A stretch of 53,566 bases of DNA. Origin: Candidatus Gastranaerophilales bacterium (lineage in GTDB: Bacteria > Cyanobacteriota > Vampirovibrionia > Gastranaerophilales > Gastranaerophilaceae). How positions within the stretch are numbered: position 1 is the stretch's first letter; each line of letters starts with the position of its first letter. The stretch is from NCBI GenBank assembly GCA_900769355.1, contig CAAGGG010000002.1, forward strand, positions 1 to 53,566, written 5' to 3'. The notes under the pieces were generated by a model. That model was not told the DNA's origin. It was given only the letters and a program-made list of their open reading frames with translations, and ran no database searches. Both the position numbers and the translations under genes were made by a program. Shown here in pieces: positions 22,961 to 31,529 of this stretch.

Positions 22961-23254
22961 ATGTTAAAAGAGGTTAGAGCAAGTCACATTCTTGTTAAAA
23001 CAGAAGATGAAGCTAAAAATTTGGCAGAAGATATTAAAAACGGAAAAATTTCGTTTGAAGATGCCGCAAGACAAGTTTCTTTGTGTCCATCAGGTCATGA
23101 AGGCGGAGATTTAGGCTTTTTCAAAAGAGGAGTTATGGTAAAACCTTTCGAAGATGCTGCATTTACGCTAAAAGAAGTTGGTGAAATTTCAGCTCCGGTT
23201 GAAACTCAATTTGGTTGGCACTTAATCCAATTGACAGGCATGGTTGATGAGTAA
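22961..23254 (+). CDS. Parvulin-type peptidyl-prolyl cis-trans isomerase
   Basis: This is a 97-residue stand-alone rotamase domain: VRASHILVKTEDEAKNLAEDI, the substrate-binding SFEDAARQVSLCPSGHEGGDLGFFKRGVMVKPFEDAAFTL, and FGWHLIQLTG. All parvulin core motifs are present and there is no signal peptide, so it is cytoplasmic (PpiC-like). The ATG at 22961 has AAGGAG 7 nt upstream; an in-frame ATG 27 nt earlier has none. The stop overlaps the next start (ATGAGTAA), which couples translation to the peptidase. Confidence 0.87.
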   Translation: MLKEVRASHILVKTEDEAKNLAEDIKNGKISFEDAARQVSLCPSGHEGGDLGFFKRGVMVKPFEDAAFTLKEVGEISAPVETQFGWHLIQLTGMVDE

Positions 23255-24806
23255 TATTGTTGAAAAAGTTAGAAATTTTATTCACGAGCAAGGGGTAAAC
23301 TACCTGCTCGTGAATTCTACTAACAAGTATTTGGAAGAATATACACCACTAGAAGAAAATTCAAGATATTTTTTGACAGGATTTTCAGGCTCGACAGGTG
23401 ATGTGTTGGTTACTCCTGATGAAATTTTACTTTTTGTTGACGGAAGATATCACATTCAGGCGGATTTAGAGGTTAATCACGATGTTGTGACTGTCGTGAA
23501 ACTGCAAACAGGACAAAGTTTTTTGGAAGAATTGGCGAAAAATATTCCGACAAATGAAGTGCTTGGTATTTTTTCTAAAAAAAATTCTCAGACTCGTGTT
23601 GAAACACTTGAAAACCTTGGCGTAACCGTAAAATACTTGGATTTTGATCCTTTGGACAAGTCGGTTTGTTATGATAATTCCAATGTTGTTCAGGTTGAAG
23701 GCGTGCCGGTCGAAGAAAAAATTAAAGATATCAATTATGATGGTGCAGTTTTGATCACAAATTTAGAAGAAGTTTCTTATCTTTTTAATTTGCGAGATTT
23801 TTCTAAGAATTATTCAACAAAAATCCGTGGGAAAGCTGTAATCCTTGCAGGTCGAGCTCGTTTGCTTGATGAAATAGATGATTTTGTCGAAAGCTATCAA
23901 GGAAATATTTATGTCGACAAATCTACTATAAATGCCTATGATTACAGACTTATTGGAGAAAAAGTTAAGGTTTTAGAAAATAGTCCGATAAAACTTATGA
24001 AATCTGTAAAGACAGATGAGGAAATCGCTCACTACATAGAGGCTTTTAAGCGGACTGACAAGGCTGTTCGAGCAATTCGAGATTATATTGAAAATAATGA
24101 TGGTATATCAGAATTCGATATTGCAGAACAGTTGGAAAAAGAATTTAAGCGTTTTGGTGCGAAGAGTTTGAGCTTTAAATCAATTGTTGCGAAGGATAAA
24201 AATTCAGCATTAGCACATTATTCAAAATGTTCAAAAGATGAAATTTTGCAAGATGGAAGCCTTGTTTTGATTGACTGTGGTGCTTATTATGAGCAAGGTT
24301 TGGCAACTGATATCACAAGAGTTTTTGTCAAAGGAACTCCGACAGAACTTCAAAAGCAAGTTTATACAACGGTTTTGAAGATGTTTTTGAATGCGTATAA
24401 TTATGTATCTTGCCCGTCCGATGAGCCTTCACGTTTGCAAGGGGTTAATGTTGTCGGTTATGACATTGATAGCTTGGCTCGAAAAATTTATTCAGAAAAC
24501 GAGATTGAAGGTTTTGTGTTTAATCATGGTTTAGGACATGGAATAGGGATAAATGTTCATGAATTTCCGCCAAATTTAAGTAAAAACGAAATTGCAAAGG
24601 TTGAAATCAAAGACAATATGTGTTTTACAATTGAACCCGGACTTTATAACGAGGCACATTTTGGAGTAAGATTAGAAAATTCTTGTTATATGAAAAACGG
24701 TAAAATAAATTCTTTTGTGCACATGAATTATGAGAAAAAGTTAATAGATTTTTCGCTATTGTCAGAACAAGAAAAAGAATGGCTGAAAGAGTTTGAGGTG
24801 CTTTAA
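23247..24806 (+). CDS. M24B Xaa-Pro aminopeptidase
   Basis: The ~519-residue metallopeptidase removes N-terminal residues preceding proline. It has the creatinase-like N-terminal domains (FLTGFSGSTGDVLVTPDEILLFVDGRYHIQAD, the typical DGRY motif) and a C-terminal pita-bread domain with metal ligands in LIDCGAYYEQGLATDITRVF, GHGLGHGIGINVHEFPP, FTIEPGLY and FGVRLENS. It overlaps ppiC by 8 nt, sharing ATGAGTAA, and is followed at once by a SpoU methyltransferase start. Pairing with a proline isomerase gene fits proline peptide handling. Confidence 0.9.
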   Translation: MSNIVEKVRNFIHEQGVNYLLVNSTNKYLEEYTPLEENSRYFLTGFSGSTGDVLVTPDEILLFVDGRYHIQADLEVNHDVVTVVKLQTGQSFLEELAKNIPTNEVLGIFSKKNSQTRVETLENLGVTVKYLDFDPLDKSVCYDNSNVVQVEGVPVEEKIKDINYDGAVLITNLEEVSYLFNLRDFSKNYSTKIRGKAVILAGRARLLDEIDDFVESYQGNIYVDKSTINAYDYRLIGEKVKVLENSPIKLMKSVKTDEEIAHYIEAFKRTDKAVRAIRDYIENNDGISEFDIAEQLEKEFKRFGAKSLSFKSIVAKDKNSALAHYSKCSKDEILQDGSLVLIDCGAYYEQGLATDITRVFVKGTPTELQKQVYTTVLKMFLNAYNYVSCPSDEPSRLQGVNVVGYDIDSLARKIYSENEIEGFVFNHGLGHGIGINVHEFPPNLSKNEIAKVEIKDNMCFTIEPGLYNEAHFGVRLENSCYMKNGKINSFVHMNYEKKLIDFSLLSEQEKEWLKEFEVL

Positions 24807-25559
24807 ATGCAAGAAATTACAAGCGTAAATAATGAATTGGTAAAGGAAACGGTAAAACTTCAACAAAAAAAATATCGAGATAAAACAGATAAATTTTTGC
24901 TAGAGGGTTACAAATGTATAGAAGAAGCTTTTCATGCTGGTTTAGAGCTTGAATACGTTTTTGTATTGAAAGAAAAAATAGATGAATATTTATATTTAGG
25001 GGCTTGTCTTATTTCAACCTCAAATCCGGTATTGAAAAAAATCTCTACAACAGACTCTGCGCCTGATGCCGTTGCGGTTGCTCGTAAAAAATTATATTCA
25101 GTTGAAGATTTGAAAAACGCCAAAAAAGTTGTTTTGCTTGAAAATATTAAAGATTTAGGGAATCTTGGGACTGTTTTGCGTTCATCTGTTGCCTTTGGGG
25201 CTGATGCTGTGGTGCTTTACGGGAAAGAGTGTGCTGATTTGTATAATCCTAAATGCGTGCGTTCAACTGTTGGAAATTTATGGAAAATCCCCGTTGTTTA
25301 TCTTGATGATTTTGTGGTTTTACGGGAATTGTTTGGAAATTTTGAAAGAATTGCAACTCTTCCGAGGGCAAAAAAATTTTTGAAAGAATGCAAGGTGAAA
25401 GCTCCTTTGCTTGTAATGTTTGGTTCTGAGGCCGATGGACTTTCTAATGAATTGATAGAATTTTCTACAAAGCACGTCAAAATCGAGATGTCAGACAGGG
25501 TTGAATCTCTGAATTTGTCTGTATCTTGTGCGGTTGTTTTGTATGAACTATTTGTCTAA
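24807..25559 (+). CDS. SpoU/TrmH family RNA 2'-O-methyltransferase
   Basis: The 250-residue RNA ribose methyltransferase has an N-terminal substrate-binding part (FLLEGYKCIEEAFHAGLELEYVFV) and the SPOUT core: VLLENIKDLGNLGTVLRSSVAFGADAVVLYG (motif 1, with Asn and Arg) and VMFGSEADGLSNEL with RVESLNLSVSCAVVLYEL (motifs 2 and 3). Such enzymes act on rRNA or tRNA; the target site is not evident. The ATG directly follows the peptidase TAA, making a three-gene operon. Confidence 0.87.
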   Translation: MQEITSVNNELVKETVKLQQKKYRDKTDKFLLEGYKCIEEAFHAGLELEYVFVLKEKIDEYLYLGACLISTSNPVLKKISTTDSAPDAVAVARKKLYSVEDLKNAKKVVLLENIKDLGNLGTVLRSSVAFGADAVVLYGKECADLYNPKCVRSTVGNLWKIPVVYLDDFVVLRELFGNFERIATLPRAKKFLKECKVKAPLLVMFGSEADGLSNELIEFSTKHVKIEMSDRVESLNLSVSCAVVLYELFV

Positions 25560-25596
25560 TTTTGTTTAAACCTATTAACGTTGGAAGGGCAGATTT

Positions 25597-26376
25597 TTAT
25601 TTGATTTCATGTTGAAAAGCCCAAGCCGAATGGTTATGAATGCTTTCAAATGCTTCGCATTCTACTTCAAACTCGTTGATAACCTCATGATTGCGAAGTT
25701 TCACGACTACATCTCGCAAAACATCTTCTACAAATTTAGGGTTATCCCAAGCTTTTTCTGTTACAAATTTTTCGTCCTCACGCTTCAAAAGCGGGTAAAC
25801 AGGACATGATGCACAAGACTCAATCAGACTGATTAAATCTTCCAACCAAACTTGTTCGCTCTCATCATAAGAAATTTTTACTTTGATTAATGCTCTCTGA
25901 TTGTGGGCACCATTGTCGGAAATCTCTTTTGAACAAGGGCAAAGCGTTGTGACAGGTACTTCTACGCCCAAAATGAATTTGTAGTCACCGTTTTCAATTC
26001 GACCTTCAAAAGAACAGTGATAACTCATAGGAGCTTCAATTCCTTTTACAGGCGATTTTTTGTCTATAAAATATGTGAATTGAAACTCTAATTCACCACT
26101 TTCAGCTTCCAAGTTTGTGATAATCTTTTCAAGACACCCTTTAATGTCTACGCCTAATAAGTTTTTATGTTGCCATTCTGTCAAAACTTCAACAAACCTC
26201 GACATGTGTGTTCCTTTGTAATCTCTTGGGAGTGAAACACTTACACGAGCTTCTGCACAAACAACTTGATTAGAATTATTCTTTCTTTGGATAATTAACG
26301 GTAGTTCAAGGTGTTTAATCCCTACTTTTTGAATATCAACATTACGTGTATCTTTTAATTTTTGTATATCTTTCAT
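25597..26376 (-). CDS. folE2: GTP cyclohydrolase FolE2
   Basis: The 259-residue type IB cyclohydrolase converts GTP to dihydroneopterin triphosphate, the first step of folate synthesis, with broad metal use. VGIKHLELPLII, FVEVLTEWQHKNLLG, VPVTTLCPCSKEISDNGAHNQRA (metal-binding Cys and the family signature) and FEVECEAFESIHNHSAWAF are all family hallmarks. An AAGG site precedes the ATG. Converges with the SpoU gene. Confidence 0.93.
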   Translation of the reverse strand: MKDIQKLKDTRNVDIQKVGIKHLELPLIIQRKNNSNQVVCAEARVSVSLPRDYKGTHMSRFVEVLTEWQHKNLLGVDIKGCLEKIITNLEAESGELEFQFTYFIDKKSPVKGIEAPMSYHCSFEGRIENGDYKFILGVEVPVTTLCPCSKEISDNGAHNQRALIKVKISYDESEQVWLEDLISLIESCASCPVYPLLKREDEKFVTEKAWDNPKFVEDVLRDVVVKLRNHEVINEFEVECEAFESIHNHSAWAFQHEIK

Positions 26377-26480
26377 TTTTACCTTAATATTTCTTAATAA
26401 ATTCAGCCAAAAATAGCAATTTTTTTATTCTACTATACTTTATATAAATATAAAGCTCTCTCTTCTTATTTAAACGGATA

Positions 26481-26516
26481 GGCCTTGAAAAGATTTTAAT
26501 CAAGGTCTTTTTTTTT
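26481..26516. terminator. Hairpin with T9 tail between folE2 and the thioredoxin gene
   Basis: A GGCCTTGA/TCAAGGTC stem, an 11-nt loop and a T9 run reading on the plus strand. It sits directly after the stop codon of the minus-strand thioredoxin-like gene; in that direction the tail is weaker (TATCCGTTT). Confidence 0.65.
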
Positions 26517-26518
26517 GA

Positions 26519-26995
26519 CTATTTTTTGTCTTCTGCCGTTGCTTTGTCTAAAAGAGCTCTAATTCTTAGATATCTGTCTAATTCAATTCTGAATTTTTTC
26601 AAATTTTGATAATAGCTGTTAGACATAAGAACTCTGTTATCATATTTAGGATCTAGGATATAAACAGTTGGGAAACCGCCAATACCTACATCTTCTGCAA
26701 GAGCTTTGGTGTTTTTGTCTGATTCAACGTTAACCATAACAAAATTATATTTATCAGAATAAATCTTGCTTAAAATCTTAAACTTAGGCATAAATCTCAA
26801 ACAATAACCGCACCAGTCAACGTAAAACACCGCAAGCATCGGCTTGTCAGATTGAATTGCTTCGTCATAAGTTATGCCAATATTATATTCAGATGGGTGT
26901 TTTGGTGCATTCATTGCTGTTACTGCGTATCCGACAACAGATGTCGTAATTAATACTATCAAAATCCCCAATATAATAAAAATTTTCTTTTTCAT
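26519..26995 (-). CDS. Membrane-anchored thioredoxin-fold protein
   Basis: The 158-residue protein has an N-terminal anchor (MKKKIFIILGILIVLITTSVVGYAV) and a thioredoxin fold with redox motif W-C-G-Y-C in LAVFYVDWCGYCLRFMPKF, and the cis-Pro loop GIGGFPTVYIL. It probably works outside the membrane in disulfide exchange or cytochrome maturation. The start at 26995 is chosen because GGAGG lies just before it; an in-frame ATG 12 nt upstream would contain that site in its own coding sequence. Confidence 0.82.
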   Translation of the reverse strand: MKKKIFIILGILIVLITTSVVGYAVTAMNAPKHPSEYNIGITYDEAIQSDKPMLAVFYVDWCGYCLRFMPKFKILSKIYSDKYNFVMVNVESDKNTKALAEDVGIGGFPTVYILDPKYDNRVLMSNSYYQNLKKFRIELDRYLRIRALLDKATAEDKK

Positions 26996-27183
26996 AATAT
27001 CCTCCAAACAAGATTATATAATAAAAAAGAGTATTTACAAAATAAACGTGTTCACAAATCTTCACATGAGACTTGAAAAAATATATATCATAGTATATAC
27101 TAAGTATATATCAATTGAGAATTTATTTATCCTAATCAAAAAATCTCGTGTACAATTGAATAAAAAGAAGGAGTTTATGAGGT

Positions 27184-28098
27184 ATGAATAGCAATTCCCC
27201 AGTTAAAATGAAAAAAGCAGGAAAATTATCAAATCCCGCAAAAAATGAAATCTTGAACAGTTTTAATGATGATCTTTTGAAAGATTATATCAGAGAAATT
27301 TCTGATTATAAAGCACTTTCTCAAGACGAAGAAAAAGCTTTTGCAAAGCGCGCAAAAGCAGGTGATTTGGAAGCTAAAAAACAACTTATTAAAGCAAATT
27401 TGAAACTCGTTATTACAATTGCTAAAAAAGTAATTCACGTATCAGGTTTGCCAATGACTGACTTAATTCAAGAAGGCAATGTTGGTTTGATGATTGCTGC
27501 TGATAAATTTAATTACAAATTGGGTTACAAGTTTGCAACTTACGCAAGTTGGTGGATTAAACAGTCAATGTTTAAAGCGATTTCAGAGCAATCTCATTGC
27601 ATGAAAATTCCTGTTTATATTCAAGAAACACTATCAAGGTTTTCTAAATTGAAACGTGAAATGGAGCGCGAATGCAATTCTCAGGTTAAGACAGAAGATG
27701 TTGCAAAGAAGATGAATATTGCTGCTGATAAGATTGATTCTTTCTTGAACGCTTATTCAAAAACCATTTCTATTGAAAGTGGTCTGGAAAACAATGACGG
27801 CAAGGAAATGAATATTGCAGATATTATTGAAGATAAAAATGCTTCAGCAACGGACAATGCAGAATTTGAGGACTTGAAATCTGATATTTTGAATGTGATT
27901 TCAACATTGAAAGCAAGAGAACAAGAGGTTGTAAAACTTCGCTATGGTTTGGAGAACAACAACAAAATGACATTGGAAGAAATCGGAAACATTTACGGCG
28001 TAACCAAAGAATGTATCCGTCAAACAGAATTGAGAGCATTAAAGAAGATGAGATTCTCCGTGTTGGGTCAGCAGGTTCTAACTGCGTATGTAGACTAA
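27184..28098 (+). CDS. Sigma-70 family RNA polymerase sigma factor (group 2-like)
   Basis: The 304-residue sigma factor lacks a long region 1.1. Regions visible: 1.2 (DDLLKDYIREISDYKALSQDEEKAFAKRAKAGD), 2.1-2.4 (ANLKLVITIAKKV, DLIQEGNVGLMIAADKFNYKLGYKFATYASWWIKQSM), region 3 and 4.1-4.2 (VVKLRYGLENNNKMTLEEIGNIYGVTKECIRQTELRALKKMR). It recognises -35/-10 promoters and could be the primary or an alternative housekeeping-type sigma. AAGGAG lies 10 nt before ATG 27184; a closer ATG (27177) opens only a four-codon frame (MRYE) overlapping the start. Confidence 0.87.
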   Translation: MNSNSPVKMKKAGKLSNPAKNEILNSFNDDLLKDYIREISDYKALSQDEEKAFAKRAKAGDLEAKKQLIKANLKLVITIAKKVIHVSGLPMTDLIQEGNVGLMIAADKFNYKLGYKFATYASWWIKQSMFKAISEQSHCMKIPVYIQETLSRFSKLKREMERECNSQVKTEDVAKKMNIAADKIDSFLNAYSKTISIESGLENNDGKEMNIADIIEDKNASATDNAEFEDLKSDILNVISTLKAREQEVVKLRYGLENNNKMTLEEIGNIYGVTKECIRQTELRALKKMRFSVLGQQVLTAYVD

Positions 28099-28147
28099 GA
28101 AGGTAATTTGTTTATTATTTATTTGTGTTTAATTTTATAGGGTTTGA

Positions 28148-28187
28148 AAAAGGTTATCAGATATTTGATAGCCTTTTGATTTTTTTA
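28148..28187 (+). terminator. Sigma-factor gene terminator
   Basis: AAAAGGTTATCA/TGATAGCCTTTT stem followed by a T-rich tail. The rest of the gap to 28338 holds a weaker foldback (GAAAATTTTCCC/GGGGAATTTTTC, 28246-28279). Confidence 0.75.
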
Positions 28188-28338
28188 TAGATATTCTGAA
28201 TAAGATGACTTAAGTAGCTGTAATTTTTGACATTCTGAATGCTTAGAAAATTTTCCCAAGCTGTTACGAGGGGAATTTTTCTTGTTATTCAGAATCTATT
28301 GTTAATGCTTAATTTGTTATTTACATTTCTTGCGATAA

Positions 28339-29448
28339 TTATTCCACCCCGGGAACGTTGACATTGTATCGAACATCGTCATATTCCCCGATTGTATCAT
28401 CAATGTCTTCTTGCAGAATTTGTTTTGCACCACAGACTTTAAAGTTTTTTACGATAGCTTGATCGAGTTCGTCAGTTAAAACGATTTTGCCGTTTACATA
28501 AGTTACATTTGAACTTTGAGTCGGTTTATCTGAAATTTTCTCAATTAAATCGCTGTTCGAATTTGCTATAATTGTTCTTGTCACATCATTCATAACATCA
28601 AAAACATATCGTTGGCGAGATGCAACGTTATGTTCATCTCCGGCTCCAATAAGAGTTGTAGCTTTTTCAAGTTCTTCAAGCGATTCTTTGTAATATTTCA
28701 GGTGTCTTAAAAGCACTGCCAAGTTGTAGTGAGCTTCGTAGTTCATCGGGTTAAGTTCAATAGCTTTGCAGTATGTCAAGCCGGCTTCTTTGTAATCACC
28801 TAGCAAGTGATAAGTTAGGGCTAAGTTGTAACGAGCATCATAGTCGTTCTTGAGGATTTTGCACGCTTGTTTGTACGCCTCTAAAGCTTTTAGAAGATAT
28901 TGACGGCGTAATTCCCAATCTTCATCTAGATAGACTGACTTTTGTTTGTATGCAACGCCTTTGTTGTAATATGCAAGCCCTTTGTTTACTTTGTAACTTT
29001 TCCTGTTGCTGTAAATGAAGGGGATAGATAACAAATGTCTTTTTGTTTTTAAAATTTCGTTGTATTGATCGATTGCGCCGTCAAAGTCGCCGAGTTTTTC
29101 TGCGGAAACAATTCCATAATTCATACGTGCAATCATCATTTTAGGGTTGTATTCAAATGCTTTTTCGTAAGAGTCTACTGCTGAATAGTAGTCCTCATAA
29201 ACAACGTAGATGTTTCCGAGATTGTACCAAGCACCATAATGCTCAGGGTAAAGTTGAACAGCTCTGTTGTAGTAGCTGATTGCTTTTTGGAGTTTTAATT
29301 CTTTTAAAGCTTTGTCGCCTTTATGTACGTAATACATTCCTCTCACTTTATCCAACTGGCGAGTGAAAAACGCAGGGTGTAAATATATCATTGCACCGAT
29401 TGCTGCAATTACTAATAATGTGAATAAAAATGAAAAGAATTTTTTCAC
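28339..29448 (-). CDS. Membrane-anchored TPR-repeat protein
   Basis: The 369-residue protein has one N-terminal membrane helix (FFSFLFTLLVIAAIGAMIYL) followed by about six tetratricopeptide repeats, such as AISYYNRAVQLYPEHYGAWYNLGNIYVVYEDYYSAVDSYEKAFEYNPKMMIARMNYGI and YDARYNLALTYHLLGDYKEAGLTYCKAIELNPMNYEAHYNLAVLL. A non-repeat C-terminus follows. TPR arrays are protein-binding scaffolds; the partner is unknown. The start is a GTG (29448) with an AGAGG site. Confidence 0.82.
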   Translation of the reverse strand: MKKFFSFLFTLLVIAAIGAMIYLHPAFFTRQLDKVRGMYYVHKGDKALKELKLQKAISYYNRAVQLYPEHYGAWYNLGNIYVVYEDYYSAVDSYEKAFEYNPKMMIARMNYGIVSAEKLGDFDGAIDQYNEILKTKRHLLSIPFIYSNRKSYKVNKGLAYYNKGVAYKQKSVYLDEDWELRRQYLLKALEAYKQACKILKNDYDARYNLALTYHLLGDYKEAGLTYCKAIELNPMNYEAHYNLAVLLRHLKYYKESLEELEKATTLIGAGDEHNVASRQRYVFDVMNDVTRTIIANSNSDLIEKISDKPTQSSNVTYVNGKIVLTDELDQAIVKNFKVCGAKQILQEDIDDTIGEYDDVRYNVNVPGVE

Positions 29449-29611
29449 GTGTAATACCTCTATTTATAACTATTTTACACAGTTTGACAAATTATTGCAA
29501 TACATTATTGTTACGAATTCGTTACAATTGTTTTCTTAAATAAGCAATTTTTATAAGCAGAATGTTTTTATATAAGTAAGGTAGGTTAAAAATCAATTTG
29601 GAGGTTAGGTT

Positions 29612-30460
29612 ATGGCAGACTTCAACATGGCTGCGAATATGTACGGACTATATCCGAATGCATACAATAACCAGGTAGCATTAAACGATTTAACAGATAT
29701 TGATATGTATTCGCCAATGGGTTCTCTTCAAAATCCTTATATGATGAATCCGATGATGAGTATGAATGGAAGTGTTTTTGGAACTCCAACACTAGGTGGA
29801 TATCCGATGATGCCGACATTTACAGGCGGAACAAGCGGAAGCTACGAAGACTATTATAAAAATTATGAGAAATATCAAGATTTTATGATAGACAGTCAGG
29901 TTCGACAACAACAAAAAATGCGTAACGCTGATCTTCGTTTGAACTCTCCACAAGAAGGTATTCAAAAACAGGCAGCAGTTCTTCATGAAAAGATTTTGCA
30001 AAACGAACAAGAGCAAATTAAACAAGCTTATAACGCTTTCAAAGAAAGTGTAAGAGCAATGTATGGTAGTAATGCAACAGATGAAGAAATTGCGAACCGC
30101 GCATCTAGTCTATATGGGCAAATAACTGGGATATCTCTTATTGATGATATCAGACAAAATGGTCGAGGTTCATTTACGCAAGGTGTAATTCAATCTGCAA
30201 CATTTGGTTTAGCAGATCAAAAAACTGCAGAAGAAAATATTGCTGAAATGACAGGTCAACCGATTTCAAAATCTGAACGCAATAAGAAAATTGCCGGTAA
30301 CGTAGTAGGTGGTGCAGCAGTAGGTGGTGCCGGTATAATTGGTGCGAAGTATTTGTTAAAAGCTTTCTGTAAAGGTGCAAAAAATAAACCGTTCTGGGCA
30401 GCTCTAATCGGTGGTGGTATCGCTCTTGCAGCAGCACTTGGAACAGCATCAAGATCATAG
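29612..30460 (+). CDS. Hypothetical protein with glycine-zipper membrane tail
   Basis: The 282-residue protein is of unknown family. The N-terminal ~80 residues are rich in Asn, Met, Pro, Tyr and Gly (YNNQVALNDLTDIDMYSP, MMNPMMSMNG). The middle is helical (QEGIQKQAAVLHEKILQNEQEQIKQAYNAF), and the C-terminus holds two glycine-rich hydrophobic segments (GNVVGGAAVGGAGIIGAKYLL and PFWAALIGGGIALAAALGTA), as in small pore-forming or membrane-embedded proteins. A strong GGAGGT site precedes the start. Association with the membrane is inferred. Confidence 0.6.
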   Translation: MADFNMAANMYGLYPNAYNNQVALNDLTDIDMYSPMGSLQNPYMMNPMMSMNGSVFGTPTLGGYPMMPTFTGGTSGSYEDYYKNYEKYQDFMIDSQVRQQQKMRNADLRLNSPQEGIQKQAAVLHEKILQNEQEQIKQAYNAFKESVRAMYGSNATDEEIANRASSLYGQITGISLIDDIRQNGRGSFTQGVIQSATFGLADQKTAEENIAEMTGQPISKSERNKKIAGNVVGGAAVGGAGIIGAKYLLKAFCKGAKNKPFWAALIGGGIALAAALGTASRS

Positions 30461-30543
30461 AATTATAAAAGATTTTTAAATTATAAATTATTAAACCCTT
30501 AAATTAATAATCCTAACCTAACTCTTAACATCAAAAAGTGTGT

Positions 30544-30573
30544 AGAGGTTGAGTAAATCAACCTCTTTTTTTT
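30544..30573. terminator. Terminator between convergent genes
   Basis: Perfect 9-bp AGAGGTTGA/TCAACCTCT stem with a GTAAA loop and T7 tail, following the 29612 gene. Confidence 0.88.
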
Positions 30574-30618
30574 ATTTTTTAGTCGTTATTCTTGTATGTG
30601 TTAAGTAATTCGTTCCAA

Positions 30619-31380
30619 TTATTTAGGTAAATTATCCCAGTATGTCTTAGAATTGTCGTCAGGGTTTTTATTTAAAAGAGCCCAATAAGCACAACCTAGG
30701 CCATTCCCGCCTTGTTTGCTGTTTGCAGAACAAGGGTCATTCGCTTGTGATGAAACGTTCGTTGTTCCTGCGACGTCTTCTTTAACTTTTTCTGCCAACT
30801 CATCATCAGAAAGAAGTTTCCCGCTATGTTTTGGGTGTAATTTGTCTGAGGAATCTATATCAAAAAAGAAGATATCGTGTCCGAGTTTATTTGGCTTTTT
30901 GGTTCCATTAGTATCTATTGTGATATTTATTTGGTTGGCGCAAACAGTTACATTCACGCACATTCCGTTAGCCAATCTTGTGTCAGGAGCTTTGGTCCCA
31001 CGGTCAATATAAACAGAGCCACCGGATTTTGTGCCGTTGTAGTTTTGTATTTCACTTGCATTGTAGCTACAATTTCCATCTGTTTTTAGTTGTCTGTACA
31101 ATAAATTTCTAATTTCATCTTTGTTTTTGTAATCGCCTTCTTCGCCTGTTTCTTCATTAGCTTCTGTGAATGTGGCATAAAGAGCTTTTAATCCAGGGCC
31201 CTTTTGTCCTGCAACCGTATAAACTGCTTGTGAAAGAAGTGAGTGAGCTGTGTTAAATTGTGCTTGTAATTGTTTTGAATTTGAACTCCCTGTTAATGTC
31301 GGCATTGTGATTGCGGCAACAACTCCGATAATACCCATTGTTACCAATACTTCCGCAAGTGTAAAACCTTGTTTATTCAT
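30619..31380 (-). CDS. Type IV prepilin-like protein with conventional short leader
   Basis: The 253-residue pseudopilin starts MNKQG|FTLAEVLVTMGIIGVVAAITMP: a five-residue leader, Gly before the cleavage site and Glu at mature position 5. This is the textbook arrangement and contrasts with the three cassette prepilins. The mature part includes ASEIQNYNGTKSGGSVYIDRG, NQINITIDTNGTKKPNKLGHDIFFFDI (the D-x-N-G..PN..G.D..F block shared with cassette prepilins) and several Cys. A GAGGAG site precedes the ATG. No poly-G is present. Confidence 0.85.
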   Translation of the reverse strand: MNKQGFTLAEVLVTMGIIGVVAAITMPTLTGSSNSKQLQAQFNTAHSLLSQAVYTVAGQKGPGLKALYATFTEANEETGEEGDYKNKDEIRNLLYRQLKTDGNCSYNASEIQNYNGTKSGGSVYIDRGTKAPDTRLANGMCVNVTVCANQINITIDTNGTKKPNKLGHDIFFFDIDSSDKLHPKHSGKLLSDDELAEKVKEDVAGTTNVSSQANDPCSANSKQGGNGLGCAYWALLNKNPDDNSKTYWDNLPK

Positions 31381-31529
31381 ATAACTCCTCTTATTTTTTT
31401 ACTGTTACTTCTCTATTATAGCAATTCTTTAGCTATTTTTCAAGTGGTGTTGCATGGGTTTTTTCATTCATTTAGTCTAATGAAAAAATTATGCGATATG
31501 CTATAATTACCTCAAAAAGGAGAATAAAT

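Noticed and set aside
27177..27191. Four-codon upstream frame overlapping the sigma-factor start as a regulatory peptide
   Set aside because: The ATG lies only 3 nt after the Shine-Dalgarno, too close for good initiation; it is probably incidental.
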